Below are positions 43,656 through 53,806 of a stretch of 64,000 bases of DNA, piece after piece (positions within the stretch are counted from its first letter, which is position 1; each line of letters begins with the position of its first letter). The stretch lies in assembly GCA_903822595.1 (NCBI GenBank), contig CAIJPS010000033.1, positions 1 to 64,000 on the forward strand, written 5' to 3'. The stretch comes from an uncultured Chlorobiaceae bacterium. Its GTDB lineage: Bacteria > Bacteroidota > Chlorobiia > Chlorobiales > Chlorobiaceae. Made by a program: the position numbers and the translations under genes. The notes below the pieces were generated by a model, which did not search any database, was not told the DNA's origin, and was given only the letters and a program-made list of their open reading frames with translations.

Positions 43656-46115
43656 TCAAACAAGATAACTTGCAATCCGCAGGATATCGGCAAAAACGCC
43701 GCCTGCCGTGACCTCCCCTCCCGCTCCAGGGCCCCGAACAACAAGAGGGGTTGCCCTATAACGCTCCGTGGTAAAAACCACCATATTTTCTGATCCGTTG
43801 AGACCTGCGATCGGACTGGCAAGCGGAACCCGTTTCACCCCGATAGTTGCCTTGCCATCCCTGATTTCACCAGCATAGGCGATGGTCATCTCCTCTTTGG
43901 CGGCCTCTGCTATGGCATTGGCATACCACGCATCAACACTTGACAACCGGTCAAGAAACTCAGAAACCGGCATCTCGCCACGATAATCCAAAGGCACAAG
44001 GCTCTCACAGACAACATCGCCGAACTCCAGCGTAAAGCCAAGCTCACGACCAAGAATGAGGAACTTCCGGGCAAAATCAGCACCTGAAAGATCATCGCGC
44101 GGATCAGGTTCGGTATAACCTGCCTCCTGGGCACGACGAACAATTTCACTGAATCGCCCACCCTTGCGAAGTTCATTGAAAATAAAACTCAACGTCCCGG
44201 AAAGAACACCCTCTATACTGATAATCTTGTCCCCGCTGTTTTTCAGATCATTCAGCGTGTTAATGATCGGTAATCCCGCCCCCACATTGGTTTCATAAAG
44301 AAAACGGGCATTACTTTTCCTCTGCGCATCCCGTATGCTCTGGTAAAGCGGCCAGGGGCCAGCCATACCAAGCTTATTGGCTGTCACCACAGAAATATTG
44401 GCGAGCAGCAGGTCGGGGTAAATTTCAGCAACCCTGGCGCTGGCCGTGCAGTCAACAAAGATGGTATTGTGCAGGTTTCTCTCTCTGATGAGCTGCAAAT
44501 AACCCTCAATACCCTGATGCTCACTTCTCGGCAAAAGAGCAGACTGCCAGTTCTGAAGGTCAATGCCATTATTGTCCAGTGCAATCTTTCTGGTATTGGC
44601 CATACCGCAGACCACGACATCAAGATCATTATCCTGCTGCAGATTGATGCGATGGGCACTGATCTGGCCAATCAGGCTTTTTGCAATGGTACCCGTGCCC
44701 GCAATAAAAAGGTGAACCTTGCGCTGCGAAAGAAAAAACGACTCATGAATACAATTAAGTGCCTTGTCCTCATCATGAGCGTCAATGACAAGAGAGATAT
44801 TCATCTCATTGGCACCCTGGGCAACCGCAATGACATTAATACCGTTTTTGCCAAGCGTTTCAAACAACTGGGCAGAGACACCCGGATGACCCGACATGTT
44901 GTTGCCAACAACAGCAATCATGGCCAGATTGCGACGGATCACAAGGGTGTCGATCTGACGGGATTCTATCTCCGCGCGGAACACCTCCTCCAGTATTTTT
45001 TTTGCTTTTGCTGCCTGGGAGGGGGTAATGGCAAGGGTAATCGACTGCTCGGATGAAGCCTGCGATATGAAGATAATATTAATTCTGTGGCGGGCCAGAC
45101 AAGTGAACAAACGTGACGCAATACCTGGAACACCAACCATACCGCTTCCCGACATATTCAGGAGAACAACCTTGTTGATCGAAGAGAGCCCTGTAACCGG
45201 CAAAGTGCGGCTGATCTCTGATGGAGTCGCCAGTTCAATGCGTGTACCTTTTGCCTCGGGGTTAAAAGAATTTTTGATCAACAAGGGAATACCGGCTTTC
45301 ATGGCAGGCTGAACGGCAAGGGGATGCAGAACCCTCGCTCCCGCATGAGAAAGCTCCATTGCCTCTGCATAACTGATATAGGGCAAGATCCGGGCATCCC
45401 GAACCCGTTTGGGATCCGCACTGAAAAAGCCGTCAACATCACTCCAGATCCAGATTTCCCGGGCATCAAGTGCTGCACCAAGAAGAGATGCGGTATAATC
45501 GGAACCGCCACGACCCAGCGTCGTCGACGAACCATCGTGCGCCGCAGCGATAAATCCAGTCACAACCGGCACCCCGTCAAAAGCAGCAAGACGCTTTCTG
45601 ATCCGGAGTTCAGATGCATGTGCATCCACACAAGCATCGGCATAATTTGAATCGGTAACAATCAGCTCACGGGCATCAAGATAGAAAGAGTCAATATCAC
45701 GCTCGAGCAAGTAACGGCTGACAATTTTTGCAGAAAGACGCTCACCGAAACCAAGTACAAAGGCGAGGCTCTTTTCAGAGAGCTCCCGCAGTAAACAGAC
45801 TCCCTGCACAATATCATGCAGCTCTGAAAGTTCAGAACGAATCTCAGCCATAACAGCGTCAAAAGTGACTCCGGAAAAAAGCTCACCGGCTATGGAAAGA
45901 TGAAGATGATCAAGTTCATCGAGAGTCGTGCGATATTCACGATTGCCATTGCCGGCTTTTGTGGCTGACTCAAGCAACAGATCCGTGACACGGTGAATGG
46001 CCGAAACAACAACAATAAGCTTACCCTCTAACTGCTCACCAGCAATGATATCGGCCACTTTTTTAATCCGCCCGGCTGACCCCAGAGAAGTACCTCCAAA
46101 CTTGTATATCTTCAT
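43656..46115 (-). CDS. thrA: Bifunctional aspartokinase / homoserine dehydrogenase I
   Basis: First and third steps from aspartate to threonine and methionine. The N-terminal kinase (MKIYKFGGTSLGSAGRIKK, FIAAHDGSSTTLGRGGSDYTAS) is followed by a pair of ACT regulatory domains (~residues 310-460), then homoserine dehydrogenase (LHLFIAGTGTIAKSLIGQI, NVGAGLPIINTLNDL, GYTEPDPRDDLSGADFARK). The start at Met5 of the open frame (base 46115, 819 aa) gives the usual beginning, and an upstream ATG would add four residues. thrB and thrC, which finish the pathway, lie 3 kb away on the other strand. Feedback inhibition by threonine is expected from the ACT pair. Confidence 0.96.
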   Translation of the reverse strand: MKIYKFGGTSLGSAGRIKKVADIIAGEQLEGKLIVVVSAIHRVTDLLLESATKAGNGNREYRTTLDELDHLHLSIAGELFSGVTFDAVMAEIRSELSELHDIVQGVCLLRELSEKSLAFVLGFGERLSAKIVSRYLLERDIDSFYLDARELIVTDSNYADACVDAHASELRIRKRLAAFDGVPVVTGFIAAAHDGSSTTLGRGGSDYTASLLGAALDAREIWIWSDVDGFFSADPKRVRDARILPYISYAEAMELSHAGARVLHPLAVQPAMKAGIPLLIKNSFNPEAKGTRIELATPSEISRTLPVTGLSSINKVVLLNMSGSGMVGVPGIASRLFTCLARHRINIIFISQASSEQSITLAITPSQAAKAKKILEEVFRAEIESRQIDTLVIRRNLAMIAVVGNNMSGHPGVSAQLFETLGKNGINVIAVAQGANEMNISLVIDAHDEDKALNCIHESFFLSQRKVHLFIAGTGTIAKSLIGQISAHRINLQQDNDLDVVVCGMANTRKIALDNNGIDLQNWQSALLPRSEHQGIEGYLQLIRERNLHNTIFVDCTASARVAEIYPDLLLANISVVTANKLGMAGPWPLYQSIRDAQRKSNARFLYETNVGAGLPIINTLNDLKNSGDKIISIEGVLSGTLSFIFNELRKGGRFSEIVRRAQEAGYTEPDPRDDLSGADFARKFLILGRELGFTLEFGDVVCESLVPLDYRGEMPVSEFLDRLSSVDAWYANAIAEAAKEEMTIAYAGEIRDGKATIGVKRVPLASPIAGLNGSENMVVFTTERYRATPLVVRGPGAGGEVTAGGVFADILRIASYLV

Positions 46116-46212
46116 GCTCCCGTCCATGCCTCTGAATTGAATATGAAAAGAGACTCAACAACCAATTAACTCACAAGATATAAATCATTTCCCGAATGAG
46201 AGCAATGAGCAT

Positions 46213-46241
46213 GCAAAAAAAAAGCGCCTTTGCAGGCGCTT
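46213..46241 (-). terminator. Intrinsic terminator after atpG
   Basis: AGCGCCT (46223-46229) pairs with AGGCGCT (46234-46240) around TTGC. The minus strand ends in an uninterrupted run of about eight T. Confidence 0.85.
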
Positions 46242-46269
46242 CAAGTATCAAGTTTGGCAAAATGCTCCG

Positions 46270-47145
46270 TCAGTTGCTCAGTGCATCAGCCCCAGAAACA
46301 ATTTCACTCAGCTCTGTGGTGATCGCAGCCTGCCGAGCCCTGTTGTAACTGATATTAAGTGTCCGCATCAGCTCCTTGGCATTTTCAGTAGCGGAATCCA
46401 TCGCCGACATTCGGGCTGCCTGTTCTGCAGCACTCGACTCAAGCATCATTCGCCATATCTGTGTGTTAAGATGTTTGGGCACCAGTTCGTCAATGATTGC
46501 CGAAGGAGAGGGCTCATAGATGTAATCACTGCTGCTCTCCTTGCCGGAAGTTTCAGGTGCAATGGGAAGAATCACTTCCTCCCGCAAATTCGGGGCAAGC
46601 ACCGACTTGAATTCATTGTAGGCAACCAGAACCCTGTCAACCTCGCCACGCAGATACATACCCGACGCAATATCGGCAATCTCTTTTGCCGTAGAGAAAT
46701 CAAGATGCTGAAAGACAGCAGAGTAACCCTTGACTATCTTGTACTCTCTCTTCCTGAAAAAATCAAATCCACGGGAACCGGCACAGATCAGGCTGACTCC
46801 GCCCTTGCTGTGAAGAGCAGGGTAATCCTCATGAATAATTTTGCTCGCAAGTTTGATGGCATTGGTATTGAATGCTCCGCACAAACCCCTGTCGGCAGTG
46901 ATAAGAATCACCAAAACCTTGTTGACCTCTGATCGAGGGGAAAGCATAGGGTTGCGCGAAGTGTCTACCTTTGCAGAGAGAGAACCAAGCATCTCCTTCA
47001 ACTTCCTGGCATAAGGCCGGGCCATGACAGCCCGCTCCTGCGCCCTTCTCAGCTTCGCAGCGGCCACCATCTTCATAGCCTTGGTGACCTGCTGTGTAGA
47101 CTTTACCCCTTTGATTCGTACACGTATATCCTTTAATGTAGGCAT
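46270..47145 (-). CDS. atpG: ATP synthase gamma subunit
   Basis: Central rotating shaft of F1 (291 aa). N-terminal coiled-coil start [38 protein letters not shown] in the middle, and C-terminal helix ending in [15 protein letters not shown]. It follows atpA after 49 bases. The other F1 genes (beta, epsilon) and the delta/Fo genes are not next to it, so the ATP synthase genes are split into several loci. Confidence 0.97.
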   Translation of the reverse strand: MPTLKDIRVRIKGVKSTQQVTKAMKMVAAAKLRRAQERAVMARPYARKLKEMLGSLSAKVDTSRNPMLSPRSEVNKVLVILITADRGLCGAFNTNAIKLASKIIHEDYPALHSKGGVSLICAGSRGFDFFRKREYKIVKGYSAVFQHLDFSTAKEIADIASGMYLRGEVDRVLVAYNEFKSVLAPNLREEVILPIAPETSGKESSSDYIYEPSPSAIIDELVPKHLNTQIWRMMLESSAAEQAARMSAMDSATENAKELMRTLNISYNRARQAAITTELSEIVSGADALSN

Positions 47146-47194
47146 GTAATTACGGGACTGTTAAGTAATTGCTTAAAAACCTGTATCCACTCTT

Positions 47195-48775
47195 TTACGC
47201 CTTGTTCTTTTGCTTGAAGGAATCCACAAATTTAAGTGCGATTTCCTTGAGTTTTGCCGCAGTATCCGCCTCAAGCGCACCGCTCGCGGCAATTTTAGCA
47301 AGAAGATCATTCTGCTTGATCTCAAGCATGCTGAGAAATTCCTCTTCAAACTTGCGGATAAATCGCAGATCAACCGTGTCAAGCAACCCTTGGGTACCAA
47401 GGAAAATAATTGCGACCTGTTTTTCAACCGGCATCGGGATATACTGGCCCTGCTTGAGGATTTCAACAAGTCGTGCACCTCTGTCAAGCTGTGCCTTGGT
47501 GGTTTTGTCCAGATCGGAACCGAATTTCGAGAAGGCCTCGAGTTCACGGAACTGCGCCAAGTCGAGACGCAAGGTACCTGCAACCTTTTTCATAGCCTTG
47601 ATCTGGGCTGCACCACCAACACGGGAAACCGAGATACCGACGTTGATAGCAGGCCTCTGACCGGAGTTGAAAAGGTTCGATTCAAGAAAGATCTGACCAT
47701 CGGTGATGGAAATCACATTGGTCGGAATATAAGCCGAAACGTCACCAGCCTGCGTTTCTATAACCGGCAATGCGGTAAGACTTCCGCCACCCTTGACCAG
47801 CGATTTGAGAGCATCAGGAAGATCATTCATTTTCCTTGCGACCTCAATATCATCGGTAATTTTTGCAGCTCTTTCAAGCAGACGGGAGTGTAAGTAAAAT
47901 ACATCACCAGGATAAGCCTCACGTCCCGGCGGACGACGAAGAAGCAGGGAAACCTGACGATAGGCAACAGCCTGTTTGGAAAGATCATCATAGACGACAA
48001 GCGCATGACGACCCGTGTCGCGGAAATATTCACCAAGAGTCGCACCGGCAAACGGAGCGATAAACTGCAGTGGCGCTGGATCGGATGCCGTCGCAGAAAT
48101 AACGGTGGTATACTCCATCGCGTCATATTTTTCCAGAGTATTGACAACCTGGGCAACCGTCGAACCCTTCAGTCCGATAGCGACATAGATACAAAAAACT
48201 CCTTTGCCTTTCTGATTGATAATGGTATCAATTGCAACAGCAGTCTTGCCTGTCTGACGGTCACCGATGATCAATTCGCGCTGTCCACGACCAATCGGGA
48301 TCATCGAATCAATGGCCTTCAGGCCTGTCTGCAGCGGTTCATGAACCGATTTGCGGTAAATGACTCCGGGAGCACGGCGTTCGAGAGGAAGACGAATCTG
48401 TGTATCAATGGTGCCCTTGCCATCAATTGGCTCACCAAGAGGATTGATGACACGGCCAAGCATGGCCTCACCAACCGGAATTGATGCCAAAATACTGGTT
48501 CTTTTAACCGTATCACCCTCTTTCACCAGATTTGATTCACCAAACAATACAGCGCCGACATTGTCCTCTTCAAGGTTTAAAGCCATACCCATCACATTGT
48601 TGGGAAACTCAAGAAGCTCGCCTGCGGCAACCTTCGATAAACCATACACACGAGCAATACCGTCACCAACCTGCAGCACTGTTCCCACATCATACACTTC
48701 TGCTTCAGACTCAAAACCGGCAAGCTGCTTGCGAAGTATGGATGAAACCTCATCAGGCCTGACTGTTGTAGACAT
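47195..48775 (-). CDS. atpA: ATP synthase alpha subunit
   Basis: Non-catalytic nucleotide-binding subunit of F1 (526 aa). Walker [33 protein letters not shown], the alpha signature [17 protein letters not shown], and the [19 protein letters not shown] segment near the N-terminus. Transcribed with atpG. Divergent from thrB across a gap that holds an inverted repeat. Confidence 0.98.
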   Translation of the reverse strand: MSTTVRPDEVSSILRKQLAGFESEAEVYDVGTVLQVGDGIARVYGLSKVAAGELLEFPNNVMGMALNLEEDNVGAVLFGESNLVKEGDTVKRTSILASIPVGEAMLGRVINPLGEPIDGKGTIDTQIRLPLERRAPGVIYRKSVHEPLQTGLKAIDSMIPIGRGQRELIIGDRQTGKTAVAIDTIINQKGKGVFCIYVAIGLKGSTVAQVVNTLEKYDAMEYTTVISATASDPAPLQFIAPFAGATLGEYFRDTGRHALVVYDDLSKQAVAYRQVSLLLRRPPGREAYPGDVFYLHSRLLERAAKITDDIEVARKMNDLPDALKSLVKGGGSLTALPVIETQAGDVSAYIPTNVISITDGQIFLESNLFNSGQRPAINVGISVSRVGGAAQIKAMKKVAGTLRLDLAQFRELEAFSKFGSDLDKTTKAQLDRGARLVEILKQGQYIPMPVEKQVAIIFLGTQGLLDTVDLRFIRKFEEEFLSMLEIKQNDLLAKIAASGALEADTAAKLKEIALKFVDSFKQKNKA

Positions 48776-48900
48776 ATCTTATTCCGCTTGGTTATTTGTT
48801 AAGAAAAGAGAAAGATTCTGCTTACCTTCTTTTTAAAGTCCAACTCGGGCTGTTTGCCATTCCAAAAGATAAAACCTGAATTTAATGAAAAGCTTTTAGT

Positions 48901-48928
48901 TATTCAAATTCTCTCTCTCATTTGAATA
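48901..48928. promoter_or_regulatory. Perfect 9-bp inverted repeat between atpA and thrB
   Basis: TATTCAAAT (48901-48909) and ATTTGAATA (48920-48928) are exact complements separated by ten bases of a TC repeat. No T-run follows in either direction, so an operator or protein-binding site is more likely than a terminator. It lies 65 bases before the thrB ATG and 125 before the atpA start. Confidence 0.35.
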
Positions 48929-48992
48929 GCTTCCTTTTCCCGGCTTTAACCCTACACCAACACATACAGGAACTTTGCCCGAAGAAAACAGT

Positions 48993-49955
48993 ATGAAAAC
49001 TGTCAAAGGATTCGCTTCAGCAACTGTCGGAAATGTTGCCTGCGGCTTTGATGTCTTGGGATTTGCCATTACCGAGCCCGGTGATGAAGTAATTCTGACG
49101 CTTTCCGATCAAGCACACTCCGGTTCTCCGGTTTCTATTACCGCTATTACCGGCGACGGTGGTGCACTACCGCTTGACCCAAAAAAAAACACGTCAAGCT
49201 TTGTTGTTCTAAAATTTCTTGAATATATCCGCGCCCATAAGCAGATTGACTTTACCGGTCACATCTCCCTTGAGCTCAAAAAACACCTGCCGCTGAGCAG
49301 CGGAATGGGTAGCAGTGCTGCAAGCGCAGCCGCAGCACTGATTGCGGCAAACGAGCTGATGGGAAACCCCTGTTCGAAAATGGAACTGGTACATTTCGCG
49401 ATTGAAGGAGAACGGGTTGCCTGCGGATCAGCCCATGCCGACAACGCCGCACCGGCAATTCTTGGGAATTTCGTTCTGATACGAAGCTATACACCGCTTG
49501 ACCTCATTACGATCCCCTCACCCGAACACCTTTACTGCTCTCTGGTACACCCTCATACGGAACTGCGTACGGCCTATGCCCGTTCGGTGCTGCCCCAGGA
49601 AATTTCGCTTAAAACAGCAACCCAGCAATGGGGCAATGTCGGTGCGCTTGTTACCGGCCTGCTCACCTCTGACTATGACCTTATCGGACGCTCTCTGGTT
49701 GACGTTATTGCCGAACCGAAACGAGCGCCACTCATTCCCGGTTTTTTTGACGTCAAGCAGGCTGCTCTCGACAGTGGCGCCCTTGGATGCAGCATTGCTG
49801 GCTCTGGCCCCTCCATTTTTGCTTTCTCCTCTTCCGCAAAAACCGCACTTGCAGTAGGCCAGGCAATGAAAGAGGCATTCCTTCACTCCAAAGCTCACCT
49901 TCAATCAGATGTATGGGTATCACCCATCTGCAAAGAAGGCGCCAGAATAGTGTAA
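48993..49955 (+). CDS. thrB: Homoserine kinase
   Basis: Phosphorylates homoserine (GHMP kinase family, 320 aa). The ATG at 48993 gives MKTVKGFASATVGNVACGFD. A TTG six codons earlier is less likely. The ATP loop is LPLSSGMGSSAASAAAAL and the C-terminal glycine motif is GCSIAGSGPSIFAF. It is followed 31 bases later by thrC, the next enzyme of the pathway. Confidence 0.96.
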   Translation: MKTVKGFASATVGNVACGFDVLGFAITEPGDEVILTLSDQAHSGSPVSITAITGDGGALPLDPKKNTSSFVVLKFLEYIRAHKQIDFTGHISLELKKHLPLSSGMGSSAASAAAALIAANELMGNPCSKMELVHFAIEGERVACGSAHADNAAPAILGNFVLIRSYTPLDLITIPSPEHLYCSLVHPHTELRTAYARSVLPQEISLKTATQQWGNVGALVTGLLTSDYDLIGRSLVDVIAEPKRAPLIPGFFDVKQAALDSGALGCSIAGSGPSIFAFSSSAKTALAVGQAMKEAFLHSKAHLQSDVWVSPICKEGARIV

Positions 49956-49986
49956 AACCCTTGTCAAATAGAGAACCGTACGACTC

Positions 49987-51303
49987 ATGATCTACTTCAG
50001 CACCAACAAGTCATCAATACCCGTTTCCATAAACAAGGCAACACTTGAAGGGCTTGCTCCCGACGGAGGCCTCTACATCCCCTCTGAAATTCCCCGTTTC
50101 TCACCGGAAGAGATTACACTCCTCGAAAGCGCAAGCTTCAACAACATCGCCTTTGCCATTGCAAAAAAGTTTATCGGCGGAGCCATTCCCCCCGACCAAC
50201 TCAGCGACATCATCGAAAGCTGCTATACCTTTGACACGCCGATTGTCCAACTCGACCAAAACACCTTTGTTGAAGAGCTTTTTTGCGGCCCGACACTCGC
50301 CTTCAAAGATTACGGTGCACGCTTTCTTGCCCGGCTGACCGGTTATTTTGCAGCAGAAGAGGAGAAGCTTATTACCGTCCTTGTTGCCACATCAGGAGAT
50401 ACAGGAAGCGCAGTGGCTTACGGATTTCAGGGCATTGCCAACACAAGGGTCGTGCTGCTCTATCCTTCCGGAAAAGTGAGCCGCCTGCAGGAGCAGCAAC
50501 TCACCACCGCTGGCGGCAATGTTCATGCCCTCGAAGTACAAGGCGATTTTGACGACTGCCAGCGCATGGTAAAACAGGCGTTTGTGGATCCCGACCTGAA
50601 TGAATCCCTGACGCTCACCTCAGCCAACTCCATCAATATATCACGGCTGATTCCCCAATCGTTCTACTACGCCTGGGCATCCCTGCAGCTCAAGGAACGG
50701 TATGGATTCAGTGACACGCTCTTTTCCGTCCCGAGCGGCAACTACGGAAACCTCACCGCAGGCGTACTTGCAAAACGAATGGGTTTTCCCATAGGCCACT
50801 TCATTGCAGCATCAAATGCCAACGACAGCGTAACCCGCTATATTGATGAGGGACGCTATGAGCCACACCCAACGATCACCACCCTGTCTACGGCAATGGA
50901 CGTCGGCAACCCGAGCAATTTTGCACGTCTGAGATATTTCTACCACAACAACCGAGCCTCAATGGCACAGGATATCACAGGCATTGCCGTTTCAGATGAA
51001 GAGACCATTGCAGCCATCCAGTCAGTCCATGACCGCTTTGGCTATGTCATGGATCCGCATACCGCCGTCGCGTTCCGTGCTCTTGAGCGCTTCAGAAGCA
51101 CAACAAGCCAGACAGAAAAACCCGGTATCCTCCTTTCAACGGCCCATCCGGTAAAATTTCTTGAAGCCATCGAGAATGCCCTGGGCAAAGAGATCGGCAT
51201 CCCATCGAGCCTTCAGGAGCTTATGGAAAAAAAGAAGAGTGCCACCTTGATCAGTTCAGAGTACAAAGAGCTCGCCTCTTTTCTCAACGAACTTGACCAG
51301 TAA
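49987..51303 (+). CDS. thrC: Threonine synthase
   Basis: PLP enzyme making threonine from phosphohomoserine (438 aa). LAFKDYGARFLARL holds the PLP lysine, VATSGDTGSAVAYGF the phosphate-binding loop and SVPSGNYGNLTAGVLAKRMG a conserved segment. This is the longer E. coli/yeast type that starts MIYFSTNKSSIPVSINKATLEGLAPDG-like. Second gene of thrBC. Confidence 0.96.
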   Translation: MIYFSTNKSSIPVSINKATLEGLAPDGGLYIPSEIPRFSPEEITLLESASFNNIAFAIAKKFIGGAIPPDQLSDIIESCYTFDTPIVQLDQNTFVEELFCGPTLAFKDYGARFLARLTGYFAAEEEKLITVLVATSGDTGSAVAYGFQGIANTRVVLLYPSGKVSRLQEQQLTTAGGNVHALEVQGDFDDCQRMVKQAFVDPDLNESLTLTSANSINISRLIPQSFYYAWASLQLKERYGFSDTLFSVPSGNYGNLTAGVLAKRMGFPIGHFIAASNANDSVTRYIDEGRYEPHPTITTLSTAMDVGNPSNFARLRYFYHNNRASMAQDITGIAVSDEETIAAIQSVHDRFGYVMDPHTAVAFRALERFRSTTSQTEKPGILLSTAHPVKFLEAIENALGKEIGIPSSLQELMEKKKSATLISSEYKELASFLNELDQ

Positions 51304-51323
51304 CCTTTTAAAAGCAGTAGAGA

Positions 51324-52034
51324 ATGAACGTTGGAACACTTATTTTTTTATTTATCCTTATTCCAATTACGTTTTTCGGATTAATTTTTTCCTTTTTTGC
51401 TAACCTTATCGACCGAACCGGCGACCGCTTCAATAAAATAGCTATATGGTGGAGTCGTTTAAACATAAAACTTTTCGGCATCGTTGTTGATATTTATGGT
51501 CGAGATAATTACAATCCAGACAATAATTACCTTGTTGTCAGTAACCATGCCGGTATGGCTGATATTCCTATTCTGATTGGAATTCTAAATTTAAATATCA
51601 GACTCATTGCAAAAGAAGATGTAGGAAAAATACCTTTATTCGGTAGGGTAATAAAAAAAGCTGGCTTTATCATGATCAAACGAGGTCAAAACCGGGAGGC
51701 ACTCAATAGTCTACTTGCAGCCACTGAAGTACTTAAAAGCGGAAGATCCGTTCATATTTTTCCAGAAGGCACTCGTTCGGCAACGGGAGAATTGTTACCA
51801 TTCAAGCGAGGAGCATTTATTGTTGCGAAAAAAGGGTTAACTCCAGTATTACCTGTCACAATCATTGGAACTCATCTTATCACCCCTAAAAACAGCTTTA
51901 AAATCAACAAAGGAAAGGTTAAAGTCATCATAGACAAACCAATTGAACCATCAGACTTAAAAAACGCTGAAGAGCTTATGGACATTACTTACAAAACTAT
52001 CGAAAACAGTCTCAATCGGTATCGATACAACTAA
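51324..52034 (+). CDS. plsC: 1-acyl-sn-glycerol-3-phosphate acyltransferase
   Basis: Acylates lysophosphatidic acid to phosphatidic acid at the membrane (236 aa). An N-terminal hydrophobic helix (TLIFLFILIPITFFGLIFSF) is followed by the acyltransferase motif I NHAGMADIP, FGRVIKKAGFIMIKRG (II), FPEGTRSATGE (III) and VLPVTIIGTH (IV). It begins 20 bases after thrC, but its codons are much more A/T-rich than those of thrC, as in the island that follows. The gene may belong to the transferred segment. Confidence 0.92.
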   Translation: MNVGTLIFLFILIPITFFGLIFSFFANLIDRTGDRFNKIAIWWSRLNIKLFGIVVDIYGRDNYNPDNNYLVVSNHAGMADIPILIGILNLNIRLIAKEDVGKIPLFGRVIKKAGFIMIKRGQNREALNSLLAATEVLKSGRSVHIFPEGTRSATGELLPFKRGAFIVAKKGLTPVLPVTIIGTHLITPKNSFKINKGKVKVIIDKPIEPSDLKNAEELMDITYKTIENSLNRYRYN

Positions 52035-52323
52035 AATAACTGTATTTTATTGGCCACTAAAAGCTCACAGCCCCTATGTGTTAATATAGAAGGTGCGACG
52101 TGAAGTCGTGTAATTGAATTGTTCTTTGCAGAACCAATTGTGGCGTCCGCTGCACTCTCATTATCAAGTTTCCAACATTTCAACACAACTCCCCACCGCA
52201 AACAGCGAAGTATTTACCACCAGAAGAAGCATAACAAACTCTCAGTGAAAGTGGTGGGTAATTAACCCTTTTAAAATTAAACCGGAGCAATATTGATCAA
52301 ATAAGCTGCTCAATATTTGTTAT
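52035..52323. other. Intergenic start of the AT-rich island, with two adjacent hairpins
   Basis: No gene is visible. At 52093-52111 GTGCGAC/GTCGTGT can form a 7-bp hairpin with G-U pairs. Directly after it, AATTGTTC (52117-52124) pairs with GAACCAATT (52131-52139) with one bulge. There is no T-run, so these are not a clear terminator for plsC. They may be a remnant of a structured RNA or mobile element. Confidence 0.35.
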
Positions 52324-53361
52324 TTAAGAACATTTTTTTATAAATCTCACAACATCTGAAGCTACAGTCTTTATACTAAATACAGAACTATAATGAGCAC
52401 AATCAAGCCTCATTATGTCCTGCTTTCCATAATACTCCCACAACTTCAATTGGTATTGTGTTGGGATGACATCATCATATAATGCAACATAATGCTTAAA
52501 ATATTTTGCAGTCGATTTACCTGAAAAATAAGACTGATCGGAAATTGACCAAGCTTTACTTAAATCATTTTCATTTATCCCTTTTTTTATCAAATCCTTT
52601 CTTACTTCCTTCGTAATTAGTCCTTCCCATGTAATTCTACCGACCTCGCATCCAGTAATAAATGAAAACAAGTAATCAACTTCCTCAACCATAGCCGCTA
52701 AACCTGTAATAAATCCACCACTACTCATACCAATCAAACCAATCTTGTCATACTGATTGCGCATATGCTGCACCAACAACCTTATTTCTGCAACAAAATG
52801 CCTGAAATTTGCTATTGTCCAAAAAACGTTTGCACTTATAAAATACTCTCCCGTATATGACTCTGAAGGAGTTCTTGCTTGTTGATATGGGACAGTTAAA
52901 AGAAGTGAGTCAATTCCTGACTCACGCAATATGTGACAAAAATACTCCTCAATCACCTGATTACCGCGACCCCATCCTGGAGCAAAAAGAAGAAGTGTTT
53001 TTGATTTTCTCCCCTCTTTTGTAAACATTTTAAACGGAACTAAATCAGTTTCAGGATAACCTGTTTTTACAGGTGAATCAAAAAGCATATTCTCGAGAGG
53101 GATATCCTTTGCTTTTTTATCATATCTTTTATTAAAGTGGGCTCCCTCAATAAAAGAGTAATTTTTATGACCTCCAAAATCAGTGTAAAATAATTCGGGA
53201 CTTTCAAAACACTTACTATACTCATTATAAAATGAATCGATAGAATACTCCCTCCCATCGAATAAATCTGGAGCTTTAATATTTGAGCACGTCTTTTTCT
53301 TTCTTAGGGAATAATAAGCATGATCAAATGCTGTTGACAATAACTTATTCAATATTTTCAC
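52324..53361 (-). CDS. Alpha/beta-hydrolase-like protein of unknown substrate (345 aa)
   Basis: Looks like a soluble alpha/beta hydrolase. LLLFAPGWGRGNQVIEEYF fits the oxyanion strand and loop, IGLIGMSSGGFITGLAA holds the nucleophile elbow G-x-S-x-G, and ALYDDVIPT and LDCAHYSSVF give plausible Asp and His of a triad. The first ~100 residues have no recognised domain. It is A/T-rich, stands alone in the island between plsC and mobile-element debris, and was probably acquired with it. Confidence 0.75.
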   Translation of the reverse strand: MKILNKLLSTAFDHAYYSLRKKKTCSNIKAPDLFDGREYSIDSFYNEYSKCFESPELFYTDFGGHKNYSFIEGAHFNKRYDKKAKDIPLENMLFDSPVKTGYPETDLVPFKMFTKEGRKSKTLLLFAPGWGRGNQVIEEYFCHILRESGIDSLLLTVPYQQARTPSESYTGEYFISANVFWTIANFRHFVAEIRLLVQHMRNQYDKIGLIGMSSGGFITGLAAMVEEVDYLFSFITGCEVGRITWEGLITKEVRKDLIKKGINENDLSKAWSISDQSYFSGKSTAKYFKHYVALYDDVIPTQYQLKLWEYYGKQDIMRLDCAHYSSVFSIKTVASDVVRFIKKCS

Positions 53362-53614
53362 TTATCTTTTCTCCCGCATAATTGGTTATTGCTTTTTCTG
53401 AATTGCATTCGAACGAACCTTCTCGCTACACGCAACGGAGTATACTTTTCAAGCCGGGTTTTACGTTTATACCGCAATAAGGCACAGAATACAACCGTCA
53501 AACTAACCCCATTTTTTAAATATAAGCTTCAGCATAGTTACATATCATTAGATAAAACAAATAGTAGTCACAAAACAATGTTATCGCAACTCTCAAATAA
53601 AGTTTTTTATTTAC

Positions 53615-53717
53615 TAAGCGGTCAACAACAAGTCGCTCCGTAATATCAAGTCATCAAAGCCTGATTTCTTGATGTGTGGTTTTTTTTACTACGGAATCAA
53701 TGCTTGAGAAGCGCTTA
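53615..53717. repeat. Palindromic ~104-bp repeat unit 1 (MITE-like)
   Basis: Two inverted 26-bp arms, TAAGCG...CTCCG (53615-53640) and CGGAATC...GCGCTTA (53692-53717), surround a 51-base A/T-rich centre. The arms align without gaps to those of units 2 and 3. The inner edge of the arms carries TCCGTAAT or ACTACGGA. No target duplication is visible at its ends. Confidence 0.7.
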
Positions 53718-53723
53718 TAATCC

Positions 53724-53800
53724 TGTCATTTCGAACGTTAGTGAGAAATCTTGATTATGTCGCTGTAAGATTTCTCCTTACTTCGTTCGTCGAAATGACA
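53724..53800. repeat. Inverted repeat with TGTCATTTCGA ends
   Basis: The left arm TGTCATTTCGAACGTTAGTG continuing AGAAATCTT (53724-53752) is mirrored by the right arm ending CGAAATGACA (53767-53800), with few mismatches. Elements with these ends are frequent between genes in Bacteroidetes/Chlorobi genomes. It is squeezed between palindromic units 1 and 2. Confidence 0.65.
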
Positions 53801-53806
53801 ATTTAA

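Noticed and set aside
52093-52139. Group II intron domain V hairpin
   Set aside because: The AGC catalytic triad and the 34-nt domain V layout are missing; only a simple hairpin remains.
53389-53643. An intact 84-aa gene
   Set aside because: It has a TTG start, no ribosome binding site, ends inside palindromic unit 1, and only its first ~35 residues look protein-like. Kept only as a possible integrase fragment.
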